Assembly (NCBI RefSeq): GCF_014193655.1 | Contig: NZ_JACHZQ010000001.1 | Span: 62,001-126,000 of the forward strand | Reading direction: 5' to 3' | DNA from: Rhizobium sp. BK313 | Lineage (GTDB): Bacteria > Pseudomonadota > Alphaproteobacteria > Rhizobiales > Rhizobiaceae | Length of the DNA stretch: 64,000 bases | Part shown: positions 34,137 through 43,712 of the stretch, piece after piece | Layout: every line of letters begins with the position of its first letter | How positions within the stretch are numbered: the first letter of the stretch is position 1 | Notes under the pieces: generated by a model | The model's input: only the letters and a program-made list of their open reading frames with translations | Told to the model about the DNA's origin: nothing | Databases searched by the model: none | Position numbers and translations under genes: made by a program

Positions 34137-35015
34137 ATGACCGTAACGCCCGAAGACAAGATACATGCTCTTGGCATTTGGCGCGGATCGATCGAGATCG
34201 CTCCGCTCGTGGGCGGCATCACCAATCGCAATTACCTTGTCACCAATGGCGGTCGGCGTTTTGTCGTCAGGCTGGGAACGGATATTCCTGTTCACCACAT
34301 CAGCCGCGCCAACGAGCTAGCGGCGAGCAAGGCTGCCCATGCGGCCGGACTATCGCCCGCCGTCATTCACTATGAGCCGGGCATTCTTGTGCTGGATTAC
34401 ATCGACGCCAAGCCGCTTGCAGCGGAGGATATTCGCGAGCCCTCGATACTGCCGCGAATTGTACCGCTTGTCCGTTCATGCCACCAAAATGTCGCGAAAC
34501 ATTTTCGTGGCGCCGGCGTCATCTTCTGGGTTTTTCATGTCGTACGCGACTATGCCGCCGTTCTCGAAGAGGGTGGTAGTCGGCATGGAGCATTGCTGCC
34601 GACTTTCCTCGATATTGCCGAGCGACTGGAACGGGCCGCATCGCCCTTCGACATCGCTTTTGGCCACAATGATCTTTTGGCCGCCAATTTCCTCGACGAT
34701 GGAAAAAGACTCTGGCTGATCGATTGGGATTATGCCGGTTTCAACACGCCGCTCTTCGACCTCGGCGGTCTTGCATCCAACAACGAATTTTCCGACGACC
34801 AGGAAACGACGATGCTGGAGGCTTATTTCGATGCGCCGGCAAGCGACGATCTGCGGCGGCGCTATCAGGCAATGAAATGCGCTTCGCTGTTGCGCGAGAC
34901 GATGTGGAGCATGGTTTCGGAGATCCATTCCCGTATCGATTTCGATTATTCAGCCTATACGAGCGAAAATCTGGCGCGATTTGAACGTGCCTATCAATCA
35001 TTCCGGAATTCTTGA
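34137..35015 (+). CDS. Choline-kinase-like aminoglycoside phosphotransferase-fold protein
   Basis: 292 aa from the ATG at 34137, which has an excellent ribosome site (ccggaggaggg). The kinase-fold catalytic loop is FGHNDLLAANFLDDGKRLW and the metal-binding segment is LIDWDYAGFNTPLFDLGGL, as in LicA/choline kinases. The start contains GGITNRNYLV, the nucleotide-binding loop. It would phosphorylate choline, ethanolamine or another amino alcohol. The next gene, 9 bp on, encodes a dimethylglycine-dehydrogenase-like protein, so the pair may process a methylated amine. DeoR control by a phosphorylated product is a reasonable model. Confidence 0.88.
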   Translation: MTVTPEDKIHALGIWRGSIEIAPLVGGITNRNYLVTNGGRRFVVRLGTDIPVHHISRANELAASKAAHAAGLSPAVIHYEPGILVLDYIDAKPLAAEDIREPSILPRIVPLVRSCHQNVAKHFRGAGVIFWVFHVVRDYAAVLEEGGSRHGALLPTFLDIAERLERAASPFDIAFGHNDLLAANFLDDGKRLWLIDWDYAGFNTPLFDLGGLASNNEFSDDQETTMLEAYFDAPASDDLRRRYQAMKCASLLRETMWSMVSEIHSRIDFDYSAYTSENLARFERAYQSFRNS

Positions 35016-35024
35016 GGTGATGCG

Positions 35025-37472
35025 ATGAAAGAACTGCCCCAAACAGCGAAGGCGGTCGTCATCGGCGGGGGTATTGTTGGCTGTTCGACAGCCTATCACC
35101 TTGCCAAGCTCGGGCTAACAGACACGGTCCTGCTGGAGCGAAAGAAGCTGACCTCGGGCACCACGTTCCACGCCGCCGGTCTCGTCGGTCAATTGCGGAC
35201 CAGCGCCAACATCACCCAGATGCTCGGCTATTCCGTCGATCTCTATAAAAGGCTGGAGGCCGAGACGGGGCTTGCCACCGGCTGGAAGATGAATGGCGGG
35301 CTGCGCCTTGCCTGCAACGAAGAACGCTGGACGGAGGTGAAGCGGCAGGCGACGACGGCGCAATCCTTCGGGCTGCAGATGCATCTGCTGACGCCGCAGG
35401 AAGCTTTCGATCTGTGGCCGCTGATGGATATAGACGATCTGGTCGGTGCGGCCTATCTGCCGACCGACGGGCAGGCCAATCCCTCCGATATCACCCAGGC
35501 GCTGGCGAAGGGTGCCCGCATGGCCGGCGTTTCCCTGTTCGAGGATACCGAAGTCCTCGATCTGGAGATCGACAAGGGCAGGATCCGCGCTGTCATCACC
35601 GACAAGGGCCGCATCGAATGCGAGCGCGTCGTGGTCTGCGCCGGGCAGTGGACGCGGAGCTTTGCGGCGCGCTTCGGCGTCAACGTGCCACTCGTCTCCG
35701 TCGAGCATCAGTACCTTATCACCGAATCCTTCGGCGTGCCCTCCAACCTGCCGACGCTGCGCGATCCCGACAGGTTGACCTATTATAAGGAAGAGGTCGG
35801 CGGGCTGGTCATGGGCGGCTATGAGCCGAATCCGATCCCCTGGGCGATCGACGGCATTCCGAAAGAGTTTCACTACACGCTGCTTGATAGCAATTTCAAC
35901 CACTTCGAGCAGATCATGGAGCAAGCCTTGATGCGTGTGCCGGCACTGCAGACGGCGGGCATCAAGCAACTTCTGAACGGTCCCGAGAGCTTTACGCCCG
36001 ACGGCAATTTTATCCTCGGCGAGGCACCGGAGCTCATGAACTTCTTCGTCGGAGCCGGCTTCAACGCCTTTGGCATCGCCTCAGCGGGCGGAGCGGGCAT
36101 GGCGCTTGCCGAATGGGTAGCGAAGGGCGAGCCGCCCTATGATCTCTGGCCGGTCGATATCAGGCGCTTCGGCCGTCCGCATTTTGATACGGACTGGGTA
36201 CGTACTCGCACGCTCGAGGCCTATGGCAAGCATTACACCATGGCCTGGCCGTTTGAGGAGCATTCGAGCGGCCGCCCCTGCCGCAAGTCGCCGCTTTACG
36301 ATCGGCTGAAGGCGCAGGGCGCCTGTTTCGGGGAAAAGCTCGGCTGGGAGCGGCCGAACTGGTTTGCCGACCTCTTTGCCGGCGAGGAGCCGAAGGATAT
36401 CTACACCTATGGCCGGCAGAACTGGTTCGATGCCGTCGGCCGCGAGCACAGGGCGGTGCGCGAGGCGGCCGTGATCTTCGATCAGACGTCTTTTGCAAAA
36501 TTCGTGCTGAAGGGGCGAGATGCCGAAGCGGCGATCTCGTGGATCGCCTCCAACGATGTCGCCAAGCCGGTTGGCGCATTGACCTATACCCAGATGCTGA
36601 ACGACAAGGGCGGTATCGAATGCGATGTCACCGTGGCGCGCGTCGCCGAGAACGAATTCTACATCACGACAGGCACCGGCTTCGCCACGCATGATTTCGA
36701 CTGGATCGCCAGGAATATCCCGGCTGAGATGCATGCTGAACTGGTGGATATTACCTCCGCCTACTCTGTCCTGTCGTTGATGGGGCCGAATTCGCGCAGA
36801 GTGCTCGAAGCGGTTACGTCAGAGGATGTGTCGAACGCTGCATTTCCTTTCCTGCGGGTGAAGACCATCGGCATTGCCGGCTGCCCGGTTCGAGCGCTGC
36901 GTATGACCTATGTCGGCGAGCTTGGTTACGAGCTGCATGTGCCGGTGGAATATGCGGCTACGGTGTACGACGCTCTGATGGCCGCCGGCCGCGATCACGG
37001 GTTGGTCAATGCCGGCTACCGCGCGATCGAAAGCTGCCGGCTCGAAAAGGGCTATCGTGCCTGGGGCTCCGACATCGGCCCCGACCACACGCCGGTCGAG
37101 GCGGGGCTTAGCTGGGCGGTTAAGATTAAGAAGAATATCGCCTTTCGCGGCAGGGAGGCTATCGAGCGGCAACTGGTTTCGGGGGTAAAGAAGTTGTTCG
37201 CCAGCTTCGTGCCCGAGGATCCCGAAACTGTACTCCTCGGCCGCGAGACAATTTATCGCAACGGCCAGCGCGTCGGCTGGTTGTCCAGCGGCGGCTACGG
37301 CTACACGATCGGCAAGCCGATCGGCTACGGCTATGTCCGCGATCCCGATGGGGTTACCGAGGATTTCGTGCTCGGCGGCCGCTATGAGCTCGACGTTGCC
37401 CAACGCCGCGTGCCTTGCCAGGTGTCGCTGAAGCCGCTCTATGATCCGCAGATGGCGCGGATCAAGGGGTGA
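35025..37472 (+). CDS. Dimethylglycine/sarcosine dehydrogenase-like flavoprotein with GcvT domain
   Basis: 815 aa two-part enzyme. The N-terminal DAO domain (residues about 8-380) has VVIGGGIVGCSTAYHLAKLG, then SGTTFHAAGLVG, where the His is the usual covalent FAD attachment site. The C-terminal half (about 430-800) is a GcvT-like tetrahydrofolate domain with GELGYELHVP and CRLEKGYRAWGSDIG. Such enzymes demethylate N-methylglycines and pass formaldehyde to folate. It follows the kinase gene by 9 bp in the DeoR-linked operon. The precise methylated amine is not known. Confidence 0.92.
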   Translation: MKELPQTAKAVVIGGGIVGCSTAYHLAKLGLTDTVLLERKKLTSGTTFHAAGLVGQLRTSANITQMLGYSVDLYKRLEAETGLATGWKMNGGLRLACNEERWTEVKRQATTAQSFGLQMHLLTPQEAFDLWPLMDIDDLVGAAYLPTDGQANPSDITQALAKGARMAGVSLFEDTEVLDLEIDKGRIRAVITDKGRIECERVVVCAGQWTRSFAARFGVNVPLVSVEHQYLITESFGVPSNLPTLRDPDRLTYYKEEVGGLVMGGYEPNPIPWAIDGIPKEFHYTLLDSNFNHFEQIMEQALMRVPALQTAGIKQLLNGPESFTPDGNFILGEAPELMNFFVGAGFNAFGIASAGGAGMALAEWVAKGEPPYDLWPVDIRRFGRPHFDTDWVRTRTLEAYGKHYTMAWPFEEHSSGRPCRKSPLYDRLKAQGACFGEKLGWERPNWFADLFAGEEPKDIYTYGRQNWFDAVGREHRAVREAAVIFDQTSFAKFVLKGRDAEAAISWIASNDVAKPVGALTYTQMLNDKGGIECDVTVARVAENEFYITTGTGFATHDFDWIARNIPAEMHAELVDITSAYSVLSLMGPNSRRVLEAVTSEDVSNAAFPFLRVKTIGIAGCPVRALRMTYVGELGYELHVPVEYAATVYDALMAAGRDHGLVNAGYRAIESCRLEKGYRAWGSDIGPDHTPVEAGLSWAVKIKKNIAFRGREAIERQLVSGVKKLFASFVPEDPETVLLGRETIYRNGQRVGWLSSGGYGYTIGKPIGYGYVRDPDGVTEDFVLGGRYELDVAQRRVPCQVSLKPLYDPQMARIKG

Positions 37473-38295
37473 TCGTTGAAGGGGAGAAGCGGTTTTCGGG
37501 TACGATCAAGCTGCGCTGTGTAGCAGATGCCACCAGCCCTCTCCGGAATTATCACCTTGGCCGGATTGCGCCATAAGCGGTCGGCGGGCCTTATGAAGTG
37601 TTCCCGGCATCTACCCTGTGCTCTCGTCCCGAACTTTTTCCTTGGCATAGTGCGGAATAGCCGCTCGTGTGCGCCAGTCCCGGATCCGACGCCCCTTCGC
37701 TCGCGTTCTTTTCGATACGCTCTGTCTATAAAGGGAGAGACCATCACATTGATGGCTACGGCGAGCATCCCGGCAAAAAAAGATCAAAGGCTGCCATGTT
37801 CGGCCGCTGGTTTCTGGGCCCCGGATTTCTGTCTCATCTTCGCTTCCTCCGATCGAGCTACGATGAGCCGGAAATCCTCTCTTCTCAATTAAGCCGCTTC
37901 TGTCTCATGGGCGCCGATCCGGGACAGGGAGACGAGGTACTAGGTTGAATCGCCAATCTAGCGGTCTCAGGCCAACGGCGTGTACCAGTAGTAGCACCCG
38001 TGGATGATTATCTTCCAATTCTTCCTCCCCTGGTCCGCCACCACGACAACATGATGGCCCTCGACCAGAACCTTGTGGGGTTAACGCTGAAATTGATTGC
38101 GTCAACGAGCCCTGCAACCGATGGCGTTTCGCGCTGCGACCGGGACGGAATTAATCCGATCTTACCGGCCGAACCGCTCGACCATTGTGCTATACTCGCG
38201 CGTTGGGCCTTAATGTTCAGACGTCGCCTACTGCAAGTGAATGAACCGTATGGAATGAAAGGAAATTCGATCATCACTTAGTTGGAGAAACCGTC
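37473..38295. other. 823-bp stretch without a recognisable gene
   Basis: Short open frames exist on both strands but none has a convincing ribosome site or known domain, and they interrupt one another. The sequence has mixed composition and reads like degraded coding DNA. It separates the dimethylglycine-dehydrogenase-like gene from the arylsulfatase gene and presumably ends with the latter's promoter; the last 15 bp supply its ribosome site (gttggagaaaccgtc). Confidence 0.4.
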
Positions 38296-40722
38296 ATGAA
38301 ACCTATGGGATTGATTTCATTGGCCTCGACCGCCGCAGCCTTCGCCTTGTCGGTTGGCTCGGCATGCGCACAGCAGGTCACCGGCACCCCAGGCTCGCCC
38401 GATGCAACGACGACGATTGATGGGAGATATTTGCCCCCACAACCGCCAGCGTTCGGGGGCGAGATCAACCTTCAGGCCAGCCAGTCGAAACCGTATTGGC
38501 CGCCTCAGGTGGTGCCGCCCAAGGGTGCTCCTAACATCCTCCTCATCATGACCGACGATCAGGGCTATGGCGTTTCAGGCACGTTCGGCGGTGTAATCCC
38601 GACACCGACAATGGATCGAATAGCGCAAATGGGGCTGCGTTACACGCAGTTCCACTCAACTGCTCTCTGCTCACCGACGCGGGCCGCATTGATCACCGGA
38701 CGCAACCACCACTCGGTCGGCTTCGGCATCATTTCCGAACAATCCACCGGCTATCCTGGCTACGACAGCGTCATCGGCGTCGACAACGCCACCATCGGCG
38801 CGATCCTCAAGCAAAATGGCTACGCGACATCCTGGTTTGGCAAGAACCACAATACCCCGAGCTACCAGTACAGTGCGGCCGGCCCATTCGACCAATGGCC
38901 GAACGGGATGGGGTTCGACTATTTCTACGGCTTCATGGGCGGCGAGACCGACCAATGGACGCCCTACCTCTTTCAGAACCTCACGCAGATTTTCCCCTGG
39001 GTCGGGAAGCCCAACTACAACCTCACCACCGATCTGGCGGACGAAGCGATCCGCCATTTACGGCAGCTCAACTCAGCCGCGCCCGACAAGCCGTTCTTCC
39101 TCTACTATGTCCCAGGCGGTACCCATTCACCGCACCAGCCAACCAAGGAGTGGATCGACAAGTTCAAGGGCAAGTTCGACATGGGTTGGAACGCTCTGCG
39201 CGACCAGATCTTCGCCAACCAGAAGCGGCTCGGTGTGATCCCCGCGAACACCGAACTGACGCCCTGGCCGGATGATCTGAAGAAGTGGGACACGCTAACC
39301 GCTGACGAAAAGCGACTGTTCGCGCATCAAGCGGAAGTGTTCGGCGCCTATGCGGCCTACACCGACCATGAGATTGGCCGGGTAATCCAGGAGGTCGAGG
39401 ATGAGGGAAAGCTCGACAACACTCTGATCATCTATATCAGCGGCGATAATGGCACCAGCGCCGAAGGCACCACTGTCGGCACGCCAAACCAGATGACCGC
39501 CTACAACGGCATTCTCGATCTTCCGATCGCGGATCAGTTGAAGGCCTATGACGCCTGGGGACTCCCCCCAACCTATCCGCACATGTCGGTCGCGTGGTCA
39601 TGGGCGTTTGACACACCGTTCAAATGGACCAAGCAAGTGGCGTCGCATTTCGGCGGTACCCGGCAGGGTATGGTCATCGCATGGCCAAACCACATCACGG
39701 ACGCGGGCGGGATCCGCACGCAGTTTCACCACATGATCGACATCGTGCCGACCATCCTGGAGGTGACCGGCATCCCGGCGCCTCTGGTTGTCAACGGCAT
39801 CGCGCAAAAGCCGATCGAGGGGGTGAGCATGGAGTACACCTTCGACAAGGCTAACGCCAACGCTCCCTCGAAACGCACCACCCAATATTTCGAAATGTTC
39901 GCGAACCGCGCGATCTATCACGATGGCTGGATCGCGGCGACGACCCCACCAGCCCCACCCTGGCTCCTCGGCACCGCGAAGCTACCCGAGGATGTCATCA
40001 ACGGCTATAAATGGGAGCTCTACAACCTCACCGACGACTATTCTGAGAACAACGACCTCGCCGCCAAAATGCCCGACAAGCTGCGCGAACTGCAGCAGCT
40101 GTTCCTGGTGGAGGCAGAGAAGTACAACGTATTTCCTCTCGACAACTCTGTCCTGCCACGCATCATAGCGCCACGGCCCAGCGCGACTGCAGGGCGAAGC
40201 CTCTTCACCTACCCGGGCGAGGTGTCCGGCATACCGGTTAGTGACGCACCGAGCATCCTGAACAAGTCCTATACCATAACCGCCGAAGTAGATGTTCCCC
40301 AGGGCGGGGCGGAGGGAATGATCACCACTTTGGGTGGCCGCTTCGGTGGCTATGGCCTCTATCTGCTCAAGGGCAAGCCGGTATTCCTCTATAACCTCGT
40401 CGATCTTGAACGCTTTCGCTGGCAAGGGCAGGACCCGCTGGCACCGGGCAAGCACACCATCGTTTTCGACTTCACCTACGATGGGCCGGGCTTCGGAAAA
40501 GGCGGCACCGGCGTGCTAAGGGTGGACGACAAGGAAGTCGCCAACCAGAAAGTCCCGCACACCGTGCCCTTCATCATGGCGATCGACGAAACCTTCGACG
40601 TGGGCGTCGATACCCGCACTCCCGTCGACGACGGCGACTACAACGTGCCTTTCCCCTTCACCGGAAAGCTCGACAAGGTTGCCTTCAAACTGGGGCCGAC
40701 ACAGCTAGGCGCGAATGAATAA
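38296..40722 (+). CDS. Exported arylsulfatase
   Basis: 808 aa. A signal peptide (MKPMGLISLASTAAAFALSV, cleavage near ACA-QQ) precedes a type I sulfatase. LLIMTDDQGYG (about residues 82-92) holds metal ligands, and LCSPTRAALITGR (Cys125) is the C-x-P-x-R site converted to formylglycine. The C-terminal 200 residues form an extra beta-rich domain, found in long arylsulfatases of this class. It hydrolyses sulfate esters in the periplasm. No formylglycine-generating enzyme or sulfate transporter is adjacent. Its isolation between two gene-poor stretches suggests acquisition by transfer. Confidence 0.93.
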   Translation: MKPMGLISLASTAAAFALSVGSACAQQVTGTPGSPDATTTIDGRYLPPQPPAFGGEINLQASQSKPYWPPQVVPPKGAPNILLIMTDDQGYGVSGTFGGVIPTPTMDRIAQMGLRYTQFHSTALCSPTRAALITGRNHHSVGFGIISEQSTGYPGYDSVIGVDNATIGAILKQNGYATSWFGKNHNTPSYQYSAAGPFDQWPNGMGFDYFYGFMGGETDQWTPYLFQNLTQIFPWVGKPNYNLTTDLADEAIRHLRQLNSAAPDKPFFLYYVPGGTHSPHQPTKEWIDKFKGKFDMGWNALRDQIFANQKRLGVIPANTELTPWPDDLKKWDTLTADEKRLFAHQAEVFGAYAAYTDHEIGRVIQEVEDEGKLDNTLIIYISGDNGTSAEGTTVGTPNQMTAYNGILDLPIADQLKAYDAWGLPPTYPHMSVAWSWAFDTPFKWTKQVASHFGGTRQGMVIAWPNHITDAGGIRTQFHHMIDIVPTILEVTGIPAPLVVNGIAQKPIEGVSMEYTFDKANANAPSKRTTQYFEMFANRAIYHDGWIAATTPPAPPWLLGTAKLPEDVINGYKWELYNLTDDYSENNDLAAKMPDKLRELQQLFLVEAEKYNVFPLDNSVLPRIIAPRPSATAGRSLFTYPGEVSGIPVSDAPSILNKSYTITAEVDVPQGGAEGMITTLGGRFGGYGLYLLKGKPVFLYNLVDLERFRWQGQDPLAPGKHTIVFDFTYDGPGFGKGGTGVLRVDDKEVANQKVPHTVPFIMAIDETFDVGVDTRTPVDDGDYNVPFPFTGKLDKVAFKLGPTQLGANE

Positions 40723-40843
40723 GCAATTGTCCGGAGTGAGCTCGCCAACGCGAACAACTAGGCGCTATAGGATGGCGGGCTCCCTATCCGGGGTGCCCGT
40801 AAGTGCTTACGAAGGACCGGCGGCGCTAGTTTCATCCTAGTGT

Positions 40844-40888
40844 TCGAGAGTGGTGACGAGCGGGGGGCGATGTCGCCACCACCCTCGA
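40844..40888. terminator. Stem-loop downstream of the arylsulfatase gene
   Basis: TCGAGAGTGGTG (40844-40855) pairs with CACCACCCTCGA (40877-40888) at 11 of 12 positions, with an inner GCGA-TG-TCGC. It lies 122 bp after the sulfatase stop. No T-tract follows, so it could be a structured terminator or a remnant of a mobile-element end. Confidence 0.4.
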
Positions 40889-41199
40889 GAGGAGGTAGTA
40901 TACTCTTCCTACGGCTAACGGCGCACCGATAGGGTCGTAACCGCTATATCGATGTTTGCTCTTCTTCCTCCGCCTTGCTGACAGGGGGTAAATTCACTGG
41001 AGAGTTTGTCGAGAGTCGTCGCCACTTCCTTCGGACCCACTGAGGCAGAAGGCTTCAGCAGTCCTTCCGGGCTGCATGCTGTCTAAGGTCCGCTATGGGC
41101 CTGAAAGTTGCCATTGGTGGCATTTAACACATAAGATTGGAATCAAACCGCGCCACCCTTCAAAAACTGTGATCTCTCGGCCGCAGCACCGGCCATTTT

Positions 41200-41229
41200 C
41201 TTGACACGCCATCGCTTTCATCCTCAATC
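41200..41229 (+). promoter_or_regulatory. Candidate sigma-70 promoter of ung
   Basis: CTTGACA (41200-41206), the rhizobial -35 form, is followed after 17 bp by TCAATC (41224-41229), a moderate -10. The predicted start of transcription is about 25 bp upstream of the ung ATG at 41261. Confidence 0.4.
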
Positions 41230-41260
41230 GAAATGCTGACGAAAGATGGAGGCAAGGGCG

Positions 41261-41962
41261 ATGGCGGAAGCGGGTATCAAGCTGGAGGAAAGCTGGAAAG
41301 AGGCGCTGTCACAGGAATTCGTCAGCCCCTATATGCAGCAGCTCAAATCCTTTCTTGTCGAAGAGAAGCAGCGCGGCAAGGTGATTTTTCCACGCGGCAG
41401 CGAATATTTTCGAGCGTTGGACCTGACGCCGCTCGATGAAGTGCAAGTCGTGATCCTCGGGCAAGACCCCTATCATGGCATCGGCCAGGCGCATGGGCTG
41501 TGTTTCAGCGTTCGCCCCGGCGTGCGCATCCCGCCGTCGCTGGTCAACATCTACAAGGAACTGGAAACCGATCTCGGCATTCCGCCGGCGCGTCACGGCT
41601 TTCTCGAAGGCTGGGCGAAGCAGGGCGTGCTTCTGCTCAACAGCGTGCTCACGGTCGAGGAATCACAGGCCGCCTCGCATCAGGGCAAGGGCTGGGAGCG
41701 CTTCACCGATGCCGTTATCCGCAGGGTCAACGACGAATGTGACGGCGTCGTCTTCATGCTCTGGGGCTCCTACGCGCAGAAGAAAGCCGCGTTCGTCGAT
41801 ACGCAGCGGCATCTCGTGCTGAAAGCTGCGCACCCGTCGCCGCTCTCCGCCCACAACGGCTTCCTCGGCTGCCGGCATTTCTCCAAGGCCAATGCCTATC
41901 TGGTCGAGCACGGCAAGGATCCGATCGACTGGGCTCTGCCGAGCGATCCAAACAATAGCTGA
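41261..41962 (+). CDS. ung: Uracil-DNA glycosylase, family 1
   Basis: 233 aa. The water-activating motif GQDPYHG and the DNA-intercalating motif [20 protein letters not shown] are complete, as in E. coli Ung. It removes uracil from DNA to start base-excision repair. The ATG at 41261 is preferred over one 15 bp earlier because ggaggcaagggcg precedes it at the right distance. It is a stand-alone gene; the dioxygenase gene 142 bp downstream appears unrelated. Confidence 0.96.
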   Translation: MAEAGIKLEESWKEALSQEFVSPYMQQLKSFLVEEKQRGKVIFPRGSEYFRALDLTPLDEVQVVILGQDPYHGIGQAHGLCFSVRPGVRIPPSLVNIYKELETDLGIPPARHGFLEGWAKQGVLLLNSVLTVEESQAASHQGKGWERFTDAVIRRVNDECDGVVFMLWGSYAQKKAAFVDTQRHLVLKAAHPSPLSAHNGFLGCRHFSKANAYLVEHGKDPIDWALPSDPNNS

Positions 41963-42104
41963 TGCCATATTGAACGACGGCTTTTCATCGTTCAACAATT
42001 GGAGACAATCCGTTTGGCTAATAGGGGCTATCGAAAAACGGCCTCTGCGACCATCTTCTACTCATCAGAAACGCCTGCCGTTGCGGGCGAGACAAGGGTT
42101 AGAG

Positions 42105-43037
42105 ATGCTCAACCAGATCAAGGGTCTTCACCACGTTACCTCGATGGCGGAAGACGCCCGCACCAACAATAAGTTCTTCACGAATACGCTCGGCCTGCGC
42201 CGCGTCAAGAAGACGGTCAATTTCGACGCGCCCGATGTCTATCACCTCTACTACGGTGACGAGATCGGCACGCCCGGTACGATTATGACCTATTTCCCGT
42301 TTGCGAAGATGGCCCGTGGCCGTCCGGGCACCGGCGAAGTCGGCAATACCGTTTTCTCCGTTCCGGAAGGCGCGATCGGCTATTGGACCGACCGGCTTGG
42401 CAAGCAGGGCGTCGAAGCTCTGAAGACCGATGAGTCCTTCGGCCAGAAGCGCCTGCATTTCGCCGGCCCCGATGGTGACGGCTTTGCGCTTGTCGAGGTC
42501 AAGGACGACCATCGCGAGCCCTGGACCCATGGCGGCGTCGATGCAGAACATGCGATCAGAGGCTTTCATTCCGTCGCCATGCGGCTGCGGGACGAGGGCG
42601 CCACGGCTGAGCTGTTGAAATATATGGGTTATGAAGTGGTCGACACGCATGAAGGCGTCAAGCGGCTCGCCATTCCCGGCGGCAACGGCGCAGATTTCGT
42701 TGATCTCGAAACCATGCCGAACATCGGCCGCGCGCTTCCCGGTGCGGGTTCCGTTCACCACGTCGCCTTTGCCGTCGAGAACCGCGCAAAGCAGCTCGAA
42801 GTCCGCAAGGCGCTGATGGATACGGGATACCAGGTCACGCCGGTCATCGACCGCGACTACTTCTGGGCGATCTATTTCCGCACGCCAGGCGGCGTACTGT
42901 TCGAAGTCGCCACCAACGAGCCCGGTTTCAACCGTGACGAGGATACGGCCCATCTCGGCGAGGCGCTGAAGCTGCCGGAACAGCACGCTCATCTGCGTGC
43001 GTTGCTCGAGCAGCATCTTGAACCGTTGGACGCTTAA
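42105..43037 (+). CDS. Ring-cleaving dioxygenase of the VOC superfamily (MhqO-like)
   Basis: 310 aa from the ATG at 42105 (ttagag upstream, moderate). It has two tandem glyoxalase/VOC modules. Metal ligands are expected in GLHHVTSMAEDA (first His), FHSVAMRLRDEG and VLFEVATNEPGF (Glu). It resembles MhqO/LinE-type hydroquinone dioxygenases. The next gene, 14 bp on, encodes an MhqD-type esterase. That pairing is seen in quinone and hydroquinone detoxification in Bacillus, which suggests a similar role here. Confidence 0.88.
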   Translation: MLNQIKGLHHVTSMAEDARTNNKFFTNTLGLRRVKKTVNFDAPDVYHLYYGDEIGTPGTIMTYFPFAKMARGRPGTGEVGNTVFSVPEGAIGYWTDRLGKQGVEALKTDESFGQKRLHFAGPDGDGFALVEVKDDHREPWTHGGVDAEHAIRGFHSVAMRLRDEGATAELLKYMGYEVVDTHEGVKRLAIPGGNGADFVDLETMPNIGRALPGAGSVHHVAFAVENRAKQLEVRKALMDTGYQVTPVIDRDYFWAIYFRTPGGVLFEVATNEPGFNRDEDTAHLGEALKLPEQHAHLRALLEQHLEPLDA

Positions 43038-43051
43038 TTAAGGGGGATATC

Positions 43052-43663
43052 ATGACGGATACGACCTATGTGCACCGGGTGAAGCCCGGTGCACCCGGCA
43101 AGCCCATTCTATTCACCTTTCACGGTACGGGTGGTGACGAGAACCAGTTTTTCGATTTCGCCAACCGCCTGCTGCCGGAAGCGACCATTGTCTCGCCGCG
43201 TGGCGACGTTTCGGAACATGGCGCGGCGCGCTTCTTCCGGCGCACGGGCGAGGGCGTTTACGACATGGCCGACCTTGCCCGCGCAACGGAGAAGATGGCC
43301 GCCTATGTTAAAAGCCTGGCGGTCGACCACGGCGCCTCAAAGGTTCTTGGTCTCGGCTTTTCCAATGGCGCGAATATTCTTGCCAATGTGCTGATCGTAC
43401 ACGGCGACCTCTTCGATGCCGCCGTGTTGATGCATCCGCTGATCCCGTTCCAGCCGCGCGACAACGCCAAGCTCGACGGCAGCCGGGTATTGATTACCGC
43501 CGGCGAACGCGACCCGATCTCGCCGGCGCCGGTGACCAAAGCGCTGGCGGATTATTTCACGCGGCAGAAGGCTGAGGTGACACTCGAATGGCATCCGGGC
43601 GGCCATGATATCCGCCCGAACGAGATCGAGGCGATCCGCAGCTTCTTCGCGCCCTACGCCTGA
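43052..43663 (+). CDS. Phospholipase/carboxylesterase-family hydrolase (MhqD-like)
   Basis: 203 aa, normal for PF02230. The catalytic triad is clear: Ser in LGFSNGANI, Asp in ITAGERDPIS and His in HPGGHDIRP. The oxyanion region is FTFHGTGGDENQF. The start has aagggggatatc upstream. It is translationally close to the ring-cleaving dioxygenase gene and probably hydrolyses the ring-fission product or an ester derivative. Confidence 0.92.
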   Translation: MTDTTYVHRVKPGAPGKPILFTFHGTGGDENQFFDFANRLLPEATIVSPRGDVSEHGAARFFRRTGEGVYDMADLARATEKMAAYVKSLAVDHGASKVLGLGFSNGANILANVLIVHGDLFDAAVLMHPLIPFQPRDNAKLDGSRVLITAGERDPISPAPVTKALADYFTRQKAEVTLEWHPGGHDIRPNEIEAIRSFFAPYA

Positions 43664-43675
43664 ATATGAACGAAA

Positions 43676-43712
43676 CCGGGCGCATAGCGATTATCGATCG
43701 CAATGCGCCCGG
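43676..43712. terminator. Long hairpin between convergent genes
   Basis: CCGGGCGCAT (43676-43685) pairs with ATGCGCCCGG (43703-43712), and inside GCGAT pairs with ATCGC around TATCG. The 37-nt structure has a single A/A mismatch and directly touches the stop codon of the minus-strand gene, so it probably ends transcription from both sides. Confidence 0.7.

Larger units (their letters stand above)
40723..41260. other. Gene-poor stretch between arylsulfatase and ung
   Basis: 538 bp with no credible gene. It contains one strong stem-loop (40844-40888) and, near the end, a rhizobial-type promoter for ung. The remainder holds nothing I can name. Confidence 0.45.

Noticed and set aside
37527..38281. 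Several 60-120 codon open frames between the DMGDH-like and arylsulfatase genes
   Set aside because: None has a ribosome site, a known domain or consistent composition; they overlap on both strands. I treat the stretch as non-coding or decayed.
41261..41962. Possible operon of ung with the dioxygenase/esterase pair
   Set aside because: A gap of 142 bp and unrelated functions argue for separate transcription.
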